The notes: generated from the sequence alone by a model not told the origin. 38,458 nucleotides of DNA from a bacterium (GCA_017853605.1 JAFMJG010000007.1:1-38458), one strand, 5' to 3'. Positions 15,500 to 24,317 are shown, numbered from the stretch's first letter. Program-made: numbers and translations.

Positions 15500-16492
15500 A
15501 TGACAACCTCGGTATCCGAGACGCATATCTTTGTCGGGCACGACCTTATTCGCCAGGCGCATGCGCGTATCAGGCCATTTGTGCGAGAGACGGGGGTGGA
15601 GCGCGCCCCGCTTCTTGAGAGCGGCGACGGCGCAGTGTGGCTCAAGCTAGAGCTTCAGCAGGTCACCGGCTCCTTCAAGGTTAGGGGGGCCCTCAATGCC
15701 ATGTCAGCCGTCGCTGAGGGCCCTTCGGATCGGGCAAGGAGGGTCGTGGCATCGTCTGCGGGAAACCATGCGCTCGGGATCGCATTTGGCTCGCAGGTGA
15801 GCGGAGTGCCCGCCACGGTCTTTGTTCCTGACACCGTTGATCCCTCGCGCAGGAGGGCCCTGGAGGGCTACCCGGTTGAGCTAAAAATTGTGCCGGGTGG
15901 ATACGGCGGGGCAGAGGCAGCCGCCCTCTCTGCAGCGCGCGAACCTTCTGTGCGCTTCATCTCCCCGTACAACGATCCCCTCGTGATAGCGGGGCAGGGA
16001 ACGGTTGGCCTGGAGCTCCTTCAGCAGGTGCCTGATATTGATGCGGTGATAATCGCAGTTGGGGGTGGAGGGCTTCTTGCCGGAATCGGCTCATACGTGC
16101 GGGCTATGCGCCCGGATGCCGAAATTATAGCGGTTTCTCCGGCACGATCGGCGGTCATGTGCGATCGTCTGGCTGGACGCACCGTCCCGTGCCTGGGCAA
16201 CGTCCAGACGCTGAGCGACAGCACCGCTGGGGATATTCAGGAGGGCTCCATCACCGTCGATCTCTGCCGGGCGCTGATTGATCGGTGGGTGGTGCTGGCT
16301 GAGGAGGAGATCGTCGCTGCCATGAAGTACCTCTTCTATGAGCACCGCCTCGTGGCAGAGGGGGCCGGTGCGCTCGCTGTCGGCGCATACTTGCGAGAGC
16401 GCGATGGCCTTAAGGACCGCAACTGTGCACTGGTCGTGTGCGGCGGCAACATCGAGCCAGAGCGATTTTTGGGCGTGATCGGGAGGGGCTAG
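15500..16492 (+). CDS. Threonine dehydratase / serine racemase-type PLP enzyme
   Basis: A cytosolic fold-type II PLP enzyme of about 330 aa. The Schiff-base lysine lies in SFKVRGALN (K60), the substrate loop is SSAGNHALG, and the phosphate-binding loop is GGGGLLAGIG. Catabolic threonine dehydratases and serine racemases of this length lack the C-terminal ACT-like regulatory domain of biosynthetic IlvA, and none is present here. The likely reaction is deamination of L-threonine to 2-oxobutanoate plus ammonia. 2-Oxobutanoate yields propionyl-CoA, which would connect to the acyl-CoA mutase genes downstream, but that link is inference. A GTG at 15494 is an alternative start. It converges on the acyl-CoA dehydrogenase gene with a 4-bp gap. 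Confidence 0.85.
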   Translation: MTTSVSETHIFVGHDLIRQAHARIRPFVRETGVERAPLLESGDGAVWLKLELQQVTGSFKVRGALNAMSAVAEGPSDRARRVVASSAGNHALGIAFGSQVSGVPATVFVPDTVDPSRRRALEGYPVELKIVPGGYGGAEAAALSAAREPSVRFISPYNDPLVIAGQGTVGLELLQQVPDIDAVIIAVGGGGLLAGIGSYVRAMRPDAEIIAVSPARSAVMCDRLAGRTVPCLGNVQTLSDSTAGDIQEGSITVDLCRALIDRWVVLAEEEIVAAMKYLFYEHRLVAEGAGALAVGAYLRERDGLKDRNCALVVCGGNIEPERFLGVIGRG

Positions 16493-16496
16493 CTGG

Positions 16497-17642
16497 TCAG
16501 TCCTGCCCGTCAAGCAGCTCACGCGAGATAATCATGCGCTGGATCTGGTTCGAGCCCTCGACGATCTGGAGCATCTTGGCGTCCCGCATGTAGCGCTCCA
16601 CAGCGTACTCCCGAATGTAGCCAGCCCCGCCAAGGAGCTGAACCGCATCGGTCGTGATTGACATCGCGCTGTCGGTGGCAAAGCACTTTGCGACTGATGA
16701 CGAGAGCCGAGTTGAGGAGATCGACGCGCTGGGCGAGTCGAGATCCGCGGCAGCCCGCTCCGTGAGAAGGCGCGAAGCCTCCAGGCGCGAGTGCATGTCC
16801 GCAACCATGAACTGCAGCCCCTGGAACTCCGCGAGCGGCCGCCCAAACTGGCGGCGCTCCTTGAGGTGCCTAACAGCCGCATCAAGAGCCGCCCGCGAGA
16901 GCCCGTTGGCGCAAGCAGCAATGTTGACGCGCCCGCCGGCGAGCCCAGAGAGGGCGACCTTGAAGCCCTGGTGCAGCGGCCCCAGGAGCGCCGATGCCGG
17001 GACCCGCGCCCCGTCAAAGAAGAGGGAGGCTATCGGAGACAGCTCACACCCCATTTTCTTCTCCGGGGAGCCGATGCTGAACCCCTCAATCCCCGGGGGA
17101 ACCAGGAACGCCGATATCCCCGAGCCCGAGGCATCGGCCGTGCGGGCGAAAACGACGTACAGGTCTGCGAAGCCGGCGCTCGTGATGTAGCACTTGCCCC
17201 CCTTGAGCACGAACGAGGCTCCATCCTGCACGGCTTCCGTTGTAAGCGACTGGGCATCAGAGCCAGCACCCGGCTCTGTGAGGGCGAACGCCGCAAGCAG
17301 ATCGCCGGAGGCGAGCTTGGGGAGCAGCGAGGATTTCTGGTCAGCGCTCCCAAAGCGGGTTATCAGGCCGCATGCCATCGCATGCACCGAGATGAAGATC
17401 GCCGGACCCATGTCGTAGCGAGAGATGAGGTCGAAGGCGGCAGCGCTTGTCGAGGCCGAGGCTGCGATGCCCCCGAAAGCCTCAGGCACGGCGAGGCCCG
17501 CAACTCCCGCATCGCCAAAAACCTTGAAGAGGGCGCGCGGCACCGTGTTGTAGTGGGCCTCCCCCTGGAACCTGGGGATTTCGTTCTTGCAGATGCGATC
17601 GATGGTCTCAAGGACCAGGGGATCGGGGCTTGAAGGAAACAT
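16497..17642 (-). CDS. Acyl-CoA dehydrogenase
   Basis: A 381-aa FAD flavoenzyme that introduces the alpha-beta double bond into an acyl-CoA and passes electrons to ETF. Features are the FAD-binding LTEPGAGSDAQSL (after LLAAF), the KCYITSAGFADLYVVFART loop, RRQFGRPLAEFQGLQF, LLGGAGYIREYAVER, and the catalytic glutamate E362 in VEGSNQIQR, the short/medium-chain and glutaryl-type position. The start is unambiguous: AGGAGGTGA lies seven bases before ATG 17642. The unknown gene at 17723-18280 lies 80 bp upstream on the same strand. Chain-length specificity cannot be read from sequence. The N-terminus is about 15 residues shorter than usual. Confidence 0.93.
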   Translation of the reverse strand: MFPSSPDPLVLETIDRICKNEIPRFQGEAHYNTVPRALFKVFGDAGVAGLAVPEAFGGIAASASTSAAAFDLISRYDMGPAIFISVHAMACGLITRFGSADQKSSLLPKLASGDLLAAFALTEPGAGSDAQSLTTEAVQDGASFVLKGGKCYITSAGFADLYVVFARTADASGSGISAFLVPPGIEGFSIGSPEKKMGCELSPIASLFFDGARVPASALLGPLHQGFKVALSGLAGGRVNIAACANGLSRAALDAAVRHLKERRQFGRPLAEFQGLQFMVADMHSRLEASRLLTERAAADLDSPSASISSTRLSSSVAKCFATDSAMSITTDAVQLLGGAGYIREYAVERYMRDAKMLQIVEGSNQIQRMIISRELLDGQD

Positions 17643-17722
17643 TTCGAATCACCTCCTGAAAGGATCCTTCGGGACAGGATACTGCGGCAGCGGCCCTGAG
17701 GGTAGAGCAACTTCGGGCTCTG

Positions 17723-18280
17723 CTAGCTGTGGGGCGGGCCCTTGCCCTCACCTGAGCCGTGCCGGGCCGGCAGGATAATCGGGGCGCGGGGCAGCGATCC
17801 AGCGCAGATCTCGCTGCGGATCGTTTCGCTTGCGACGCTAAGTGCTTCAGCGTGCTTGAGCACGGTTGCGATGAGCTCCTCCACCGAGTCCAGGTACTCG
17901 CGCTCCTGGTCAGCAAGCTTGTCATCGAACTGGTGCGCCCCCCACACCGGGTTTGTGAAGGGGTTTGCTTCCTCGGCCCTGGAGAGCTGCTCCCGGCGCT
18001 TTGAGATCAGCGCTGGGACATCCACCCAAAACGAGAAGTCCCCCTGGTCGGCGATGCTCCGGCCGTTGCGCCAAAGAAAGATGTTTCGCTCAGTCTCTGC
18101 CAGGAACCAGAGAGGGGTACTGGGGCGCACAACACCCAGCATATCGCGCCGCCTGAGTTCATTTTCTACAGACTTGAGGACGCCGAGCAGCACGCACCCT
18201 TTCGGCACATTTTCGGCTGCAGCCCGCAAAGAGTGCGGAGTGTGCCCTGGGCCCGCTTTCGCTGTTATGCGCAAACGCAT
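17723..18280 (-). CDS. Uncharacterised protein (185 aa)
   Basis: I do not recognise the family. ATG 18280 has AGGAAG just upstream, which supports this strand over the equally long opposite-strand frame. The N-terminal half contains a predicted beta-rich segment with LWFLAETERNIFLWRNGR and DQGDFSFWVDVPALI. The C-terminal half is helical (DDKLADQEREYLDSVEELI and KHAEALSVASETI). It has no signal peptide or membrane helix. It is divergent from the REC-PAS-kinase gene across an 89-bp gap and may be co-transcribed with the acyl-CoA dehydrogenase downstream. Confidence 0.6.
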   Translation of the reverse strand: MRLRITAKAGPGHTPHSLRAAAENVPKGCVLLGVLKSVENELRRRDMLGVVRPSTPLWFLAETERNIFLWRNGRSIADQGDFSFWVDVPALISKRREQLSRAEEANPFTNPVWGAHQFDDKLADQEREYLDSVEELIATVLKHAEALSVASETIRSEICAGSLPRAPIILPARHGSGEGKGPPHS

Positions 18281-18320
18281 GATCTTCCTGTGGTTTTAAA
18301 TAGCCCAGACCCTCAAGCAT

Positions 18321-18338
18321 TTCGGCAGGGCTGCCGAA
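18321..18338. promoter_or_regulatory. Perfect inverted repeat in a divergent promoter region
   Basis: TTCGGCA (18321-18327) and TGCCGAA (18332-18338) form a 7-bp palindrome with a 4-bp centre. It lies between the divergent genes at 18280 and 18370. It could be an operator or an RNA hairpin in the leader of the REC-PAS-kinase gene. Confidence 0.45.
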
Positions 18339-18369
18339 GCAAGGATGGGACCAGGACAAAGAGGGGGCT

Positions 18370-19854
18370 ATGTCTGCCAAGAAACAATCGGTGCTCGTGG
18401 TCGACGACGACCAGATGAGCAGGCACCTGCTCAAGGCTATCCTGGTGAGCGCCGGCTTGGATGTCGTGGAGAGCAGCTCGGGAACGCAGTGCCTCGACTA
18501 TCTCGAGCGGGAGATCCCGGCGCTGATCCTGCTCGACATCATGATGCCAGACTTCGACGGGTTCCACTTGCTTGGGGAGATCCGGCGCAAGCATGCGGCG
18601 GATGTGCTCCCTGTCATCCTGGTTTCGGCCTGCAGCGAAGAGAAGGACATCGTTCACGGGCTTACCTTCGGGGCCAACGACTACCTCGTTAAGCCCTTTG
18701 AGCGCACAACCTTCCTTGCCAGGATTTACAACCACCTGACTATCAGCCAGATGCGCAAGCGCGTGGATGAAAGGTGCGACAGGCTGGCCGGGCTTCTGGA
18801 TGTGCAGCGCGCTCTCGGGGACATGATTCCGGAGGCCGTGATGGTCCACAACCAAGAGGGAGTGATCCTGTACCGCAACGAGATGCTGCAGCGGATGTGT
18901 GGCGGCGACGCTCACGCCCTTGCACATGAGGCCCTGCGTGCGCTGTTTCCCATCGATGTGATCGGGGCTATGGAGCGGGCGTTTCTGAGGCACGAGTCGG
19001 GGATCGTTGAGCAGGAGTTCTGCCTCCTCGACTCGGAGCTTAAGCACCTCGTTGTCCGTTCGGCAGTTGTGGAGGTTGGGAAGGGAGAGGTGGCACGCAT
19101 CTGGAGCTTCCGGGACGTCACCAAGCTTCGTCGGCTTGAGGCGGACATGCACGGGGAGGCCGAGCTTCTCTCAGTCACGAAGTTCGCCGGAGAGCTCTCG
19201 CACTACATGCGCGCGCTTTTGTCGCACATAGGGGAGCTCGCAGTCCAGCTCGGCACCATTCAGGACATCAACGTCCTGGCGGCGCAGCACATCAGCTCGA
19301 TAAGCCGCTCTGTGCAAGAGGGAGTGTCGTTTGCTGACAGGGTAGCGTCGCTGACGGCGGGGGATCGGTACCGCCCGGCCGAGGGTGAATCAGAGGACCT
19401 GTATGAGGCCCTACGGGTCGTGGCGGAAGCAACGCAGCTCAGCGTCGGCGAGCGGATTGCGATCAAGCTTGAGGCGGAGCCCTCGCTGCCGCGGGTGCCG
19501 CTTACGATGCGCAGCCTCTCGAGCATCTTGGGCAACGTGGTCAGCAACGCAGTGGAGGCTATCGAGGGCCAGGGGTGGATACGGATCGCTGCCCACGCCG
19601 AGCCGGGCCAGCACGCCGTGCGGGTTAGGGTTGAGGATTCCGGAAACGGCATGGACCCGGCCACCACTGAGCGTGTCTGTGAGCCATTCTTCACAACCAA
19701 GGCGCCTGGGGCCGTTGCGGCCGAGATGCGGCCCCTTAAGGGGCTTGGCATGTGGAATGTCCACGCCCTCGTCCGGGCGATGGGGGGCTCCCTAACCCTC
19801 TCAAGCAAGCCGGAGGCGGGGACGAGCGTTGTGCTTGATATTCCCTCTATGTGA
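18370..19854 (+). CDS. Hybrid signalling protein: receiver, PAS-like, histidine kinase
   Basis: 494 aa, cytoplasmic, no membrane segment. The receiver domain (about 7-120) has D13-D14 and phosphoacceptor D56 in LLDIMMPDFDG, plus K108 in YLVKPF. A PAS-like segment (about 150-255) contains AVMVHNQEGVILYRN. The dimerisation box is KFAGELSHYMRALLSHIG with His278. The usual acidic residue after the His is tyrosine, which may weaken phosphotransfer catalysis. The ATPase domain has N393, DSGNG (423-427), PFFTTK and LKGLGM. AGAGGGGG precedes ATG 18370. A receiver in front of a kinase suggests control by another sensor kinase. No cognate output regulator is adjacent, so it may act on a protein encoded elsewhere. 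Confidence 0.88.
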   Translation: MSAKKQSVLVVDDDQMSRHLLKAILVSAGLDVVESSSGTQCLDYLEREIPALILLDIMMPDFDGFHLLGEIRRKHAADVLPVILVSACSEEKDIVHGLTFGANDYLVKPFERTTFLARIYNHLTISQMRKRVDERCDRLAGLLDVQRALGDMIPEAVMVHNQEGVILYRNEMLQRMCGGDAHALAHEALRALFPIDVIGAMERAFLRHESGIVEQEFCLLDSELKHLVVRSAVVEVGKGEVARIWSFRDVTKLRRLEADMHGEAELLSVTKFAGELSHYMRALLSHIGELAVQLGTIQDINVLAAQHISSISRSVQEGVSFADRVASLTAGDRYRPAEGESEDLYEALRVVAEATQLSVGERIAIKLEAEPSLPRVPLTMRSLSSILGNVVSNAVEAIEGQGWIRIAAHAEPGQHAVRVRVEDSGNGMDPATTERVCEPFFTTKAPGAVAAEMRPLKGLGMWNVHALVRAMGGSLTLSSKPEAGTSVVLDIPSM

Positions 19855-19871
19855 GGGCGCGCCAGGCCCTC
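19853..19871 (+). terminator. T-less hairpin overlapping the kinase stop codon
   Basis: GAGGGC (19853-19858) pairs with GCCCTC (19866-19871) around a 7-nt loop. Its 5' arm starts inside the TGA stop codon. Termination is plausible but weak without a T-tract. Confidence 0.35.
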
Positions 19872-19876
19872 CGCAA

Positions 19877-19905
19877 TTGAACTCCAGCATCCGCTGGGGT
19901 AGATT
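19877..19905 (+). promoter_or_regulatory. Promoter candidate, leaderless-type, of sbcD
   Basis: TTGAAC (19877-19882), 17-bp spacer, TAGATT (19900-19905), then exactly six bases to ATG 19912. The coding start lacks a Shine-Dalgarno. Consensus spacing and position make this the best leaderless candidate in the window. Confidence 0.6.
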
Positions 19906-19911
19906 TCCGGC

Positions 19912-21081
19912 ATGCCCGCCACCCCGACTACAAAGCAATCGCTGCGCATCTGCCACCTGGCTGACGTGCACCTTGGGTACCGGCGCTACAACCGGATCTC
20001 CAAGGCGGGCATCAACCAGCGGGAGCTCGACGTTAACGTGGCCTTTCAGGAGGCTATAAGCCGCATCGTGTCGCTTGCGCCCGACGCAACGATCATCGCC
20101 GGCGACCTCTTTCACTCCGTTCGGCCGTCGAACGCGGTTGTTACCTTCTGCTTTCGGCAGCTGCGCAGGCTCGCCAAGGAGACCGGGGCGCCGGTGATAC
20201 TTGTGGGGGGCAACCACGAGACGCCGAAGCGGGCCGACACGGGCTCCGTGCTCCAGCTCTTCAGCGAGATCGATAACGTGCTTGTCGCGGACGCGGCGCA
20301 GGAGACCTTTGCCTTTAAGGAGAAAGGGCTGTCCGTGACCTGCCTGCCGCACGCAGCGCTTGCTGGCCAGGGACTGAGGGCCTTGCGCGCGGATGACAGG
20401 TTCCCGCACAACATTCTGGTCGTGCACGGGCAGGTTAACGAGAAGTGGGTGAGCGATTTCGGGGGGGCGGAGGTTGAGCTCAAGGCCCTGTCGCCGCACG
20501 AGTGGGACTACATCGCCCTCGGCCACGTGCACATGCATCGGGCCGTGGGGCTTAACGCGGCATACTCTGGCTCCCTTGAGCACACCTCCGCCAATATTTG
20601 GGGGGAGTCCTCCGAGCTCAAGGGGTTCCTGGAGGTGTCGCTTCCCTCGGCGAAGCGCGTGTTTCATCCGCTAACTTCGCCCCGCGAGGTGATCGTGCTG
20701 CCGGCCATCGATGCTTCCGGGATGGAGCCACAGGCTCTCACGGGGGAGATCGTCGAGCGCGGCCAGTCGGTGCCGGGGGGAATTGACGGCAAGATTATCA
20801 GGCTGTCGATCCAGAACGTCTCTCGTGAGACCTACCGAAACTTGGACCACAAGGAGCTGCGGGCTCTGCGGGCCCAGGCGCTCAACCTCACGCTAGACAT
20901 CACGTTTTCGGCTGCCACTCCCGATCTGCAGCAGCTGCACCAGCCGGGAAGGGGAGTGCTGAAGGACCAGCTGGTGGAGTTCAGCAGGAGCTGGGAGATC
21001 CCCGGAGTTTCCCAGGAAGAGGTCGCAAAGGTGCTCACGGACTATCTCGCCAAGGCTGAGGCGAAACATGAAGCTTCGTAG
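19912..21081 (+). CDS. sbcD: SbcD/Mre11-type DNA nuclease subunit
   Basis: A 389-aa cytoplasmic Mn-dependent phosphoesterase that forms a complex with SbcC to process DNA ends, hairpins and broken forks. All metal and catalytic motifs are visible: D18-V-H20-L-G, G64-D65-L-F-H, G99-G-N101-H102-E, V-V-H172-G and G204-H205-V-H207. The C-terminal third corresponds to the capping and Rad50-binding region. It overlaps sbcC by 14 nt, so the two are translationally coupled. MPATPTTKQSLRICHLADVHLG begins at ATG 19912, which has no ribosome site but a well-placed -10 box. Confidence 0.93.
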   Translation: MPATPTTKQSLRICHLADVHLGYRRYNRISKAGINQRELDVNVAFQEAISRIVSLAPDATIIAGDLFHSVRPSNAVVTFCFRQLRRLAKETGAPVILVGGNHETPKRADTGSVLQLFSEIDNVLVADAAQETFAFKEKGLSVTCLPHAALAGQGLRALRADDRFPHNILVVHGQVNEKWVSDFGGAEVELKALSPHEWDYIALGHVHMHRAVGLNAAYSGSLEHTSANIWGESSELKGFLEVSLPSAKRVFHPLTSPREVIVLPAIDASGMEPQALTGEIVERGQSVPGGIDGKIIRLSIQNVSRETYRNLDHKELRALRAQALNLTLDITFSAATPDLQQLHQPGRGVLKDQLVEFSRSWEIPGVSQEEVAKVLTDYLAKAEAKHEAS

Positions 21082-23215
21082 CCTGGCTCTCAACCTGTTT
21101 CGCCAGCACGTGTCGAGCGCTGTGCGCTTCCCCGACGGGTTAATTGGAATCATCGGCTCCAATGGGGCTGGCAAGACCACCATCCTTGAGTCGATCGGAT
21201 TTGCGCTCTTCGGATCGAGGGCCCTAAGGGGGCGAGTTGAGGATGCGAGAACGCGTTTTGCCCCAGCCAGGGGGGGCCGGGGCAAGAGGGAACAGGACCT
21301 GCAGGTCGAGCTCACGCTTGAGCATGAGGGGGTCTTCTACCGGATCGAGCGGACCCTCACGGACGCCGCGCTGTACGTCGGCGGGGAGCCGAAGCCGGTT
21401 GCCGCGGGAAACCGGGAGGTGTCGGCGCGAATCGGGGCTATCGTTGGGATGAGCCACGAGGAGTTCGTCGCCACCTACTGCACTGAGCAGAAGGGCCTTG
21501 AGTTCCTAAGCGGCAAGAAGGGGGCAACTGAACGGGAGAAGTTTATCCTCCGCATGATGGGCTACGATCGCCTAGAGGAGGTGCAGGATCTCCTTCGCAG
21601 TGACCGCAAGGAGAAGCGCGTTGCCCTTTCAGGCTTCGAGGCGGGGTTAGGCACCCGCGAAGAGCTTGAGGCGAGGCTGGCGGCGGAGCAGCAGGAGCTG
21701 CTCGCCGTGCGCGGCAAGCATGACGAGGCCGCGAGCGGGCTGCAGAGAGTTGAGGCCGAGTTTGGGCACATTCGGGAGCGAATGCTCAAGCTTGAGGAGC
21801 TGCGCGCAAAGTTCGCCAAGGAGAGGGAAGGGGTACAGGCCCTTGTTGTGCGCAAGGAGGAGCGGGAGCGGCGCCTGCGTGCCCTCGCGGATGCCCAGGG
21901 GCTCGCGTCAGAGCAGCTCGCGCGCGCTCTCAAGCCCCTTTCGGGTGGCCTCTCGCTCGAGGATGCCATCTCGGGCGCCAAGCGAAAGGTGTTCGAGCGG
22001 CGCGAGGCTGTAGCGGCGCTCGCGGAGGCCGCGAGATCGGCGGAGCTTGAGTGGCGCGAGGCCTTGTCAAAATCGAAAGCGGAGCTTGAGGCGGCTGCCC
22101 AGCAGGTGGCGCAGCTCAAGGCTCGCGCAAGAAAGGCTGTAGGACTCAAGGCAGGCGGGGATTGCCCGACGTGTGGCCAGTCGCTGGGCGACTCCTTCTC
22201 GCAAGTTCAGCAGCACTTTGCCTCCGAAGAGTCGAAGCTGCTCAAGCGCCACAAGGAGATTGAGGCCGCGCTCGCCGCAGCAAGCGTGGAGCCGGATGGG
22301 CTCACGGCCAAGCGAAGGGATCTGCGCGACGCTGAGCAGCAGCTCCAGGGACTCGAAGCGAAGCTGCAGGAGCTCTCAGCGTGTGTGCAGCTTCAGGAGA
22401 GGATCGAGGGGCTAGGCAAGGAGAGCGCGGCAACTGCGGCAGACCTCGCCCTCGCGGAGGAGAACCTTGCGCGCGGCCAGGAGCGCCAGGCAGCCCTAAG
22501 ATTCTCTGAGGAGGGGTACCTAAAGGAGAAAGGGGCGCACGATGCTGCTCAGCGCCTCGTTGAGGTCCACCGCCTGCAGCGGGTGCGCCTTGAGGGGGAA
22601 GCCAACACCAAGGAAGCATTGGTGCTTCGCAGCAAGGGAGATCTCGAGCGCTTCGACGAGCGGTGCCGGGAGGTTGACCGGCTGCGGCGGGAGGTGAGGA
22701 TCCTTGATGAATGTGACCGAATCCTTGCGGACTTTCGGAGGTTTGTGAACTCCTCCATTCGGCCCCGCATGGCAGAGCTCGCGAGCGAGTACCTCGCTGA
22801 CCTCACGGATGGGCGCTACTCTGCCGTGGAGCTGGCGGAGGACTTCACCCCAACAGTCGTTGAGGATGGCGAGGCCAAGCGAGTTATTAGCGGCGGCGAG
22901 GAGGATATCCTTAACCTCTGCATGCGGATCTCCCTCTCGCACATGCTTGCAGAGAGGGCCGGCCAGAACTTCTCGCTCCTCATGCTTGATGAGGTGTTCG
23001 GATCCCTTGATGAGGGGCGCAGGGGCAACGTGCTGGCCCTGCTCGACAAGCTGCGCAAGCGTTTTGAGCAGATCGTTGTCATTACCCACCTGGACGACAT
23101 CAAGGACGGTGTCCAGCACTTAATCCAGGTCGAGTACGACGAGGGCTCGGGCGCGGCTCGCATTGAGTGCGCGGACGAGGGCTCGTCCGAGCTTGCGATA
23201 GCGCTCAATGTGTGA
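21068..23215 (+). CDS. sbcC: SbcC/Rad50-type ATPase subunit
   Basis: A 715-aa SMC-like ATPase. Walker A GSNGAGKT is at 30-37. Coiled coils (about 180-360 and 380-560) flank a zinc hook, C366-P-T-C369. The ABC signature S608-G-G-E-E is followed by Walker B L638-M-L-D-E642 with the catalytic glutamate. ATP-driven opening and closing of the head controls the SbcD nuclease; the zinc hook dimerises the arms. It is markedly shorter than E. coli SbcC (about 1,050 aa), mainly in the coiled coil, and closer in length to archaeal-type Rad50. It overlaps sbcD by 14 nt, and the HIT gene follows 43 bp later. Confidence 0.93.
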   Translation: MKLRSLALNLFRQHVSSAVRFPDGLIGIIGSNGAGKTTILESIGFALFGSRALRGRVEDARTRFAPARGGRGKREQDLQVELTLEHEGVFYRIERTLTDAALYVGGEPKPVAAGNREVSARIGAIVGMSHEEFVATYCTEQKGLEFLSGKKGATEREKFILRMMGYDRLEEVQDLLRSDRKEKRVALSGFEAGLGTREELEARLAAEQQELLAVRGKHDEAASGLQRVEAEFGHIRERMLKLEELRAKFAKEREGVQALVVRKEERERRLRALADAQGLASEQLARALKPLSGGLSLEDAISGAKRKVFERREAVAALAEAARSAELEWREALSKSKAELEAAAQQVAQLKARARKAVGLKAGGDCPTCGQSLGDSFSQVQQHFASEESKLLKRHKEIEAALAAASVEPDGLTAKRRDLRDAEQQLQGLEAKLQELSACVQLQERIEGLGKESAATAADLALAEENLARGQERQAALRFSEEGYLKEKGAHDAAQRLVEVHRLQRVRLEGEANTKEALVLRSKGDLERFDERCREVDRLRREVRILDECDRILADFRRFVNSSIRPRMAELASEYLADLTDGRYSAVELAEDFTPTVVEDGEAKRVISGGEEDILNLCMRISLSHMLAERAGQNFSLLMLDEVFGSLDEGRRGNVLALLDKLRKRFEQIVVITHLDDIKDGVQHLIQVEYDEGSGAARIECADEGSSELAIALNV

Positions 23216-23258
23216 CGATAGTACGGCTCAAGGCTGCGATGTAAGGCAGGAGGTCCCG

Positions 23259-23612
23259 ATGTCCAGTGGCGGAGACACGATTTTCGGAAAGATTATTCGG
23301 CGCGAGATCCCCGCGCAGATCGTCCATGAGACGGAGCATGTGCTCGCTTTTCGCGACATAAGCCCTGTGGCACCCTCACACATCCTCGTCATCCCGAAAA
23401 AGCCGATCTCGAGCGTCGCCTCGGCGGGCCCCGCAGACAGGGAGCTGCTCGGCGAGCTGTTGCTTGAGGCTGCTGAAATCGCGCGCCGCGAGGGCCTGGA
23501 GGCTGACGGCTACCGGATAGTCACGAACATCGGCAGCTTTGGAGGGCAGACGGTGCCGCACCTGCACCTGCACATTATCGGCGGCAGGCAGTGCCACTGG
23601 CCGCCTGGATAG
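23259..23612 (+). CDS. HIT-family nucleotide hydrolase (HinT-like)
   Basis: 117 aa. H101-L-H103-L-H105 is the histidine triad of the branch-1 HinT family, purine nucleoside phosphoramidases such as those acting on AMP-lysine-type adducts. DTIFGKIIRREIPAQIVHE and APSHILVIPKKPI are the other family landmarks. ATG 23259 is chosen because AGGAGGT (23248-23254) lies just upstream; the frame is open to ATG 23208, which overlaps the end of sbcC and has no better site. It probably shares the sbcDC transcript. The length is typical of the family. Confidence 0.92.
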   Translation: MSSGGDTIFGKIIRREIPAQIVHETEHVLAFRDISPVAPSHILVIPKKPISSVASAGPADRELLGELLLEAAEIARREGLEADGYRIVTNIGSFGGQTVPHLHLHIIGGRQCHWPPG

Positions 23613-23651
23613 GGCAGCTTCTAAGGCCCGTTCCGGGGGGGCGGTTCGCTG

Positions 23652-23680
23652 TTCCATTGCTGCCCGAGGCGGGCTACATT
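23652..23680 (+). promoter_or_regulatory. Promoter candidate, leaderless-type, of purN
   Basis: TTCCAT (23652-23657), 17-bp spacer, TACATT (23675-23680), then seven bases to ATG 23688. No Shine-Dalgarno is present. A second ATG follows immediately at 23691. Confidence 0.4.
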
Positions 23681-23687
23681 CGGGCTC

Positions 23688-24302
23688 ATGATGAGGATCG
23701 GGTTTCTCGCATCCCACAACGGGTCAAACGCCCAGGCGATCATCGACGCATGCGAGTCTGGCGAGCTGCCAGCGCAGCCAGTGGTCGCGGTGAGCAACAA
23801 CGGCGCAGCCGCAGTTCTCGAGCGCGCTCGGCGCCACGGGATCCCATCCTATCACCTGAGCGCAAAGACAGCTGGCTCTGAGGATGCGCTTGACCGCGAG
23901 ATGCTCCGGTTGTTGCGGGCCCACGGCGTTAGCCTCCTCGTTCTGGCGGGCTACATGCGCAAGGTTGGGCCCGCTACGGTAGCGGCCTTCGAGGGGCGGA
24001 TTGTGAATATCCATCCTGCTCTCCTGCCTAAGTTTGGCGGCCAAGGGATGTACGGTATCCGGGTGCATGAGGCGGTGCTGCAGGCAGGGGAGGCGGAAAC
24101 GGGTATCACCATCCACCTCGCAGATGGCGAGTACGATCGCGGCAGGATACTGGCCCAGTGCCGGGTGCCGGTTGAGGCAGGAGACACGCCGGAAACCCTG
24201 GCTGCCAGGGTGCTGAACCGGGAACACCGCTTTTACGTTGAAACGCTGGCAAAGATTGCTTCCGGCGAGATAGAGCTTCCAGCCCTCACTGAGGCGGCCT
24301 AA
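23688..24302 (+). CDS. purN: Phosphoribosylglycinamide formyltransferase, folate-dependent
   Basis: 204 aa; transfers a formyl group from 10-formyl-THF to GAR in de novo purine synthesis. The phosphate loop is N11-G-S-N14. The catalytic triad is visible as N107 and H109 in VNIHPALLPKFGG and D150 in GEYDRG, with TGITIHLADGEYD the folate-binding strand. MMRIGFLASHNGSN is the usual family start, read from ATG 23688 or the adjacent ATG 23691. The length is normal. It is separate from other pur genes here. Confidence 0.93.
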   Translation: MMRIGFLASHNGSNAQAIIDACESGELPAQPVVAVSNNGAAAVLERARRHGIPSYHLSAKTAGSEDALDREMLRLLRAHGVSLLVLAGYMRKVGPATVAAFEGRIVNIHPALLPKFGGQGMYGIRVHEAVLQAGEAETGITIHLADGEYDRGRILAQCRVPVEAGDTPETLAARVLNREHRFYVETLAKIASGEIELPALTEAA

Positions 24303-24317
24303 CAAGCTGCGATTGTG

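Noticed and set aside
16791-17633. A 280-codon plus-strand frame opposite acyl-CoA dehydrogenase.
   Set aside because: The minus-strand frame carries all acyl-CoA dehydrogenase motifs and a perfect ribosome site; the plus product is Arg/Gly-rich shadow sequence.
17742-18299. A 185-codon plus-strand frame opposite the unknown gene at 17723-18280.
   Set aside because: The minus frame has AGGAAG before its ATG, is adjacent and co-oriented with the acyl-CoA dehydrogenase gene, and has more protein-like composition.
19801-20667. A 288-codon minus-strand frame opposite sbcD.
   Set aside because: SbcD motifs are intact on the plus strand; the antisense product shows no domain.
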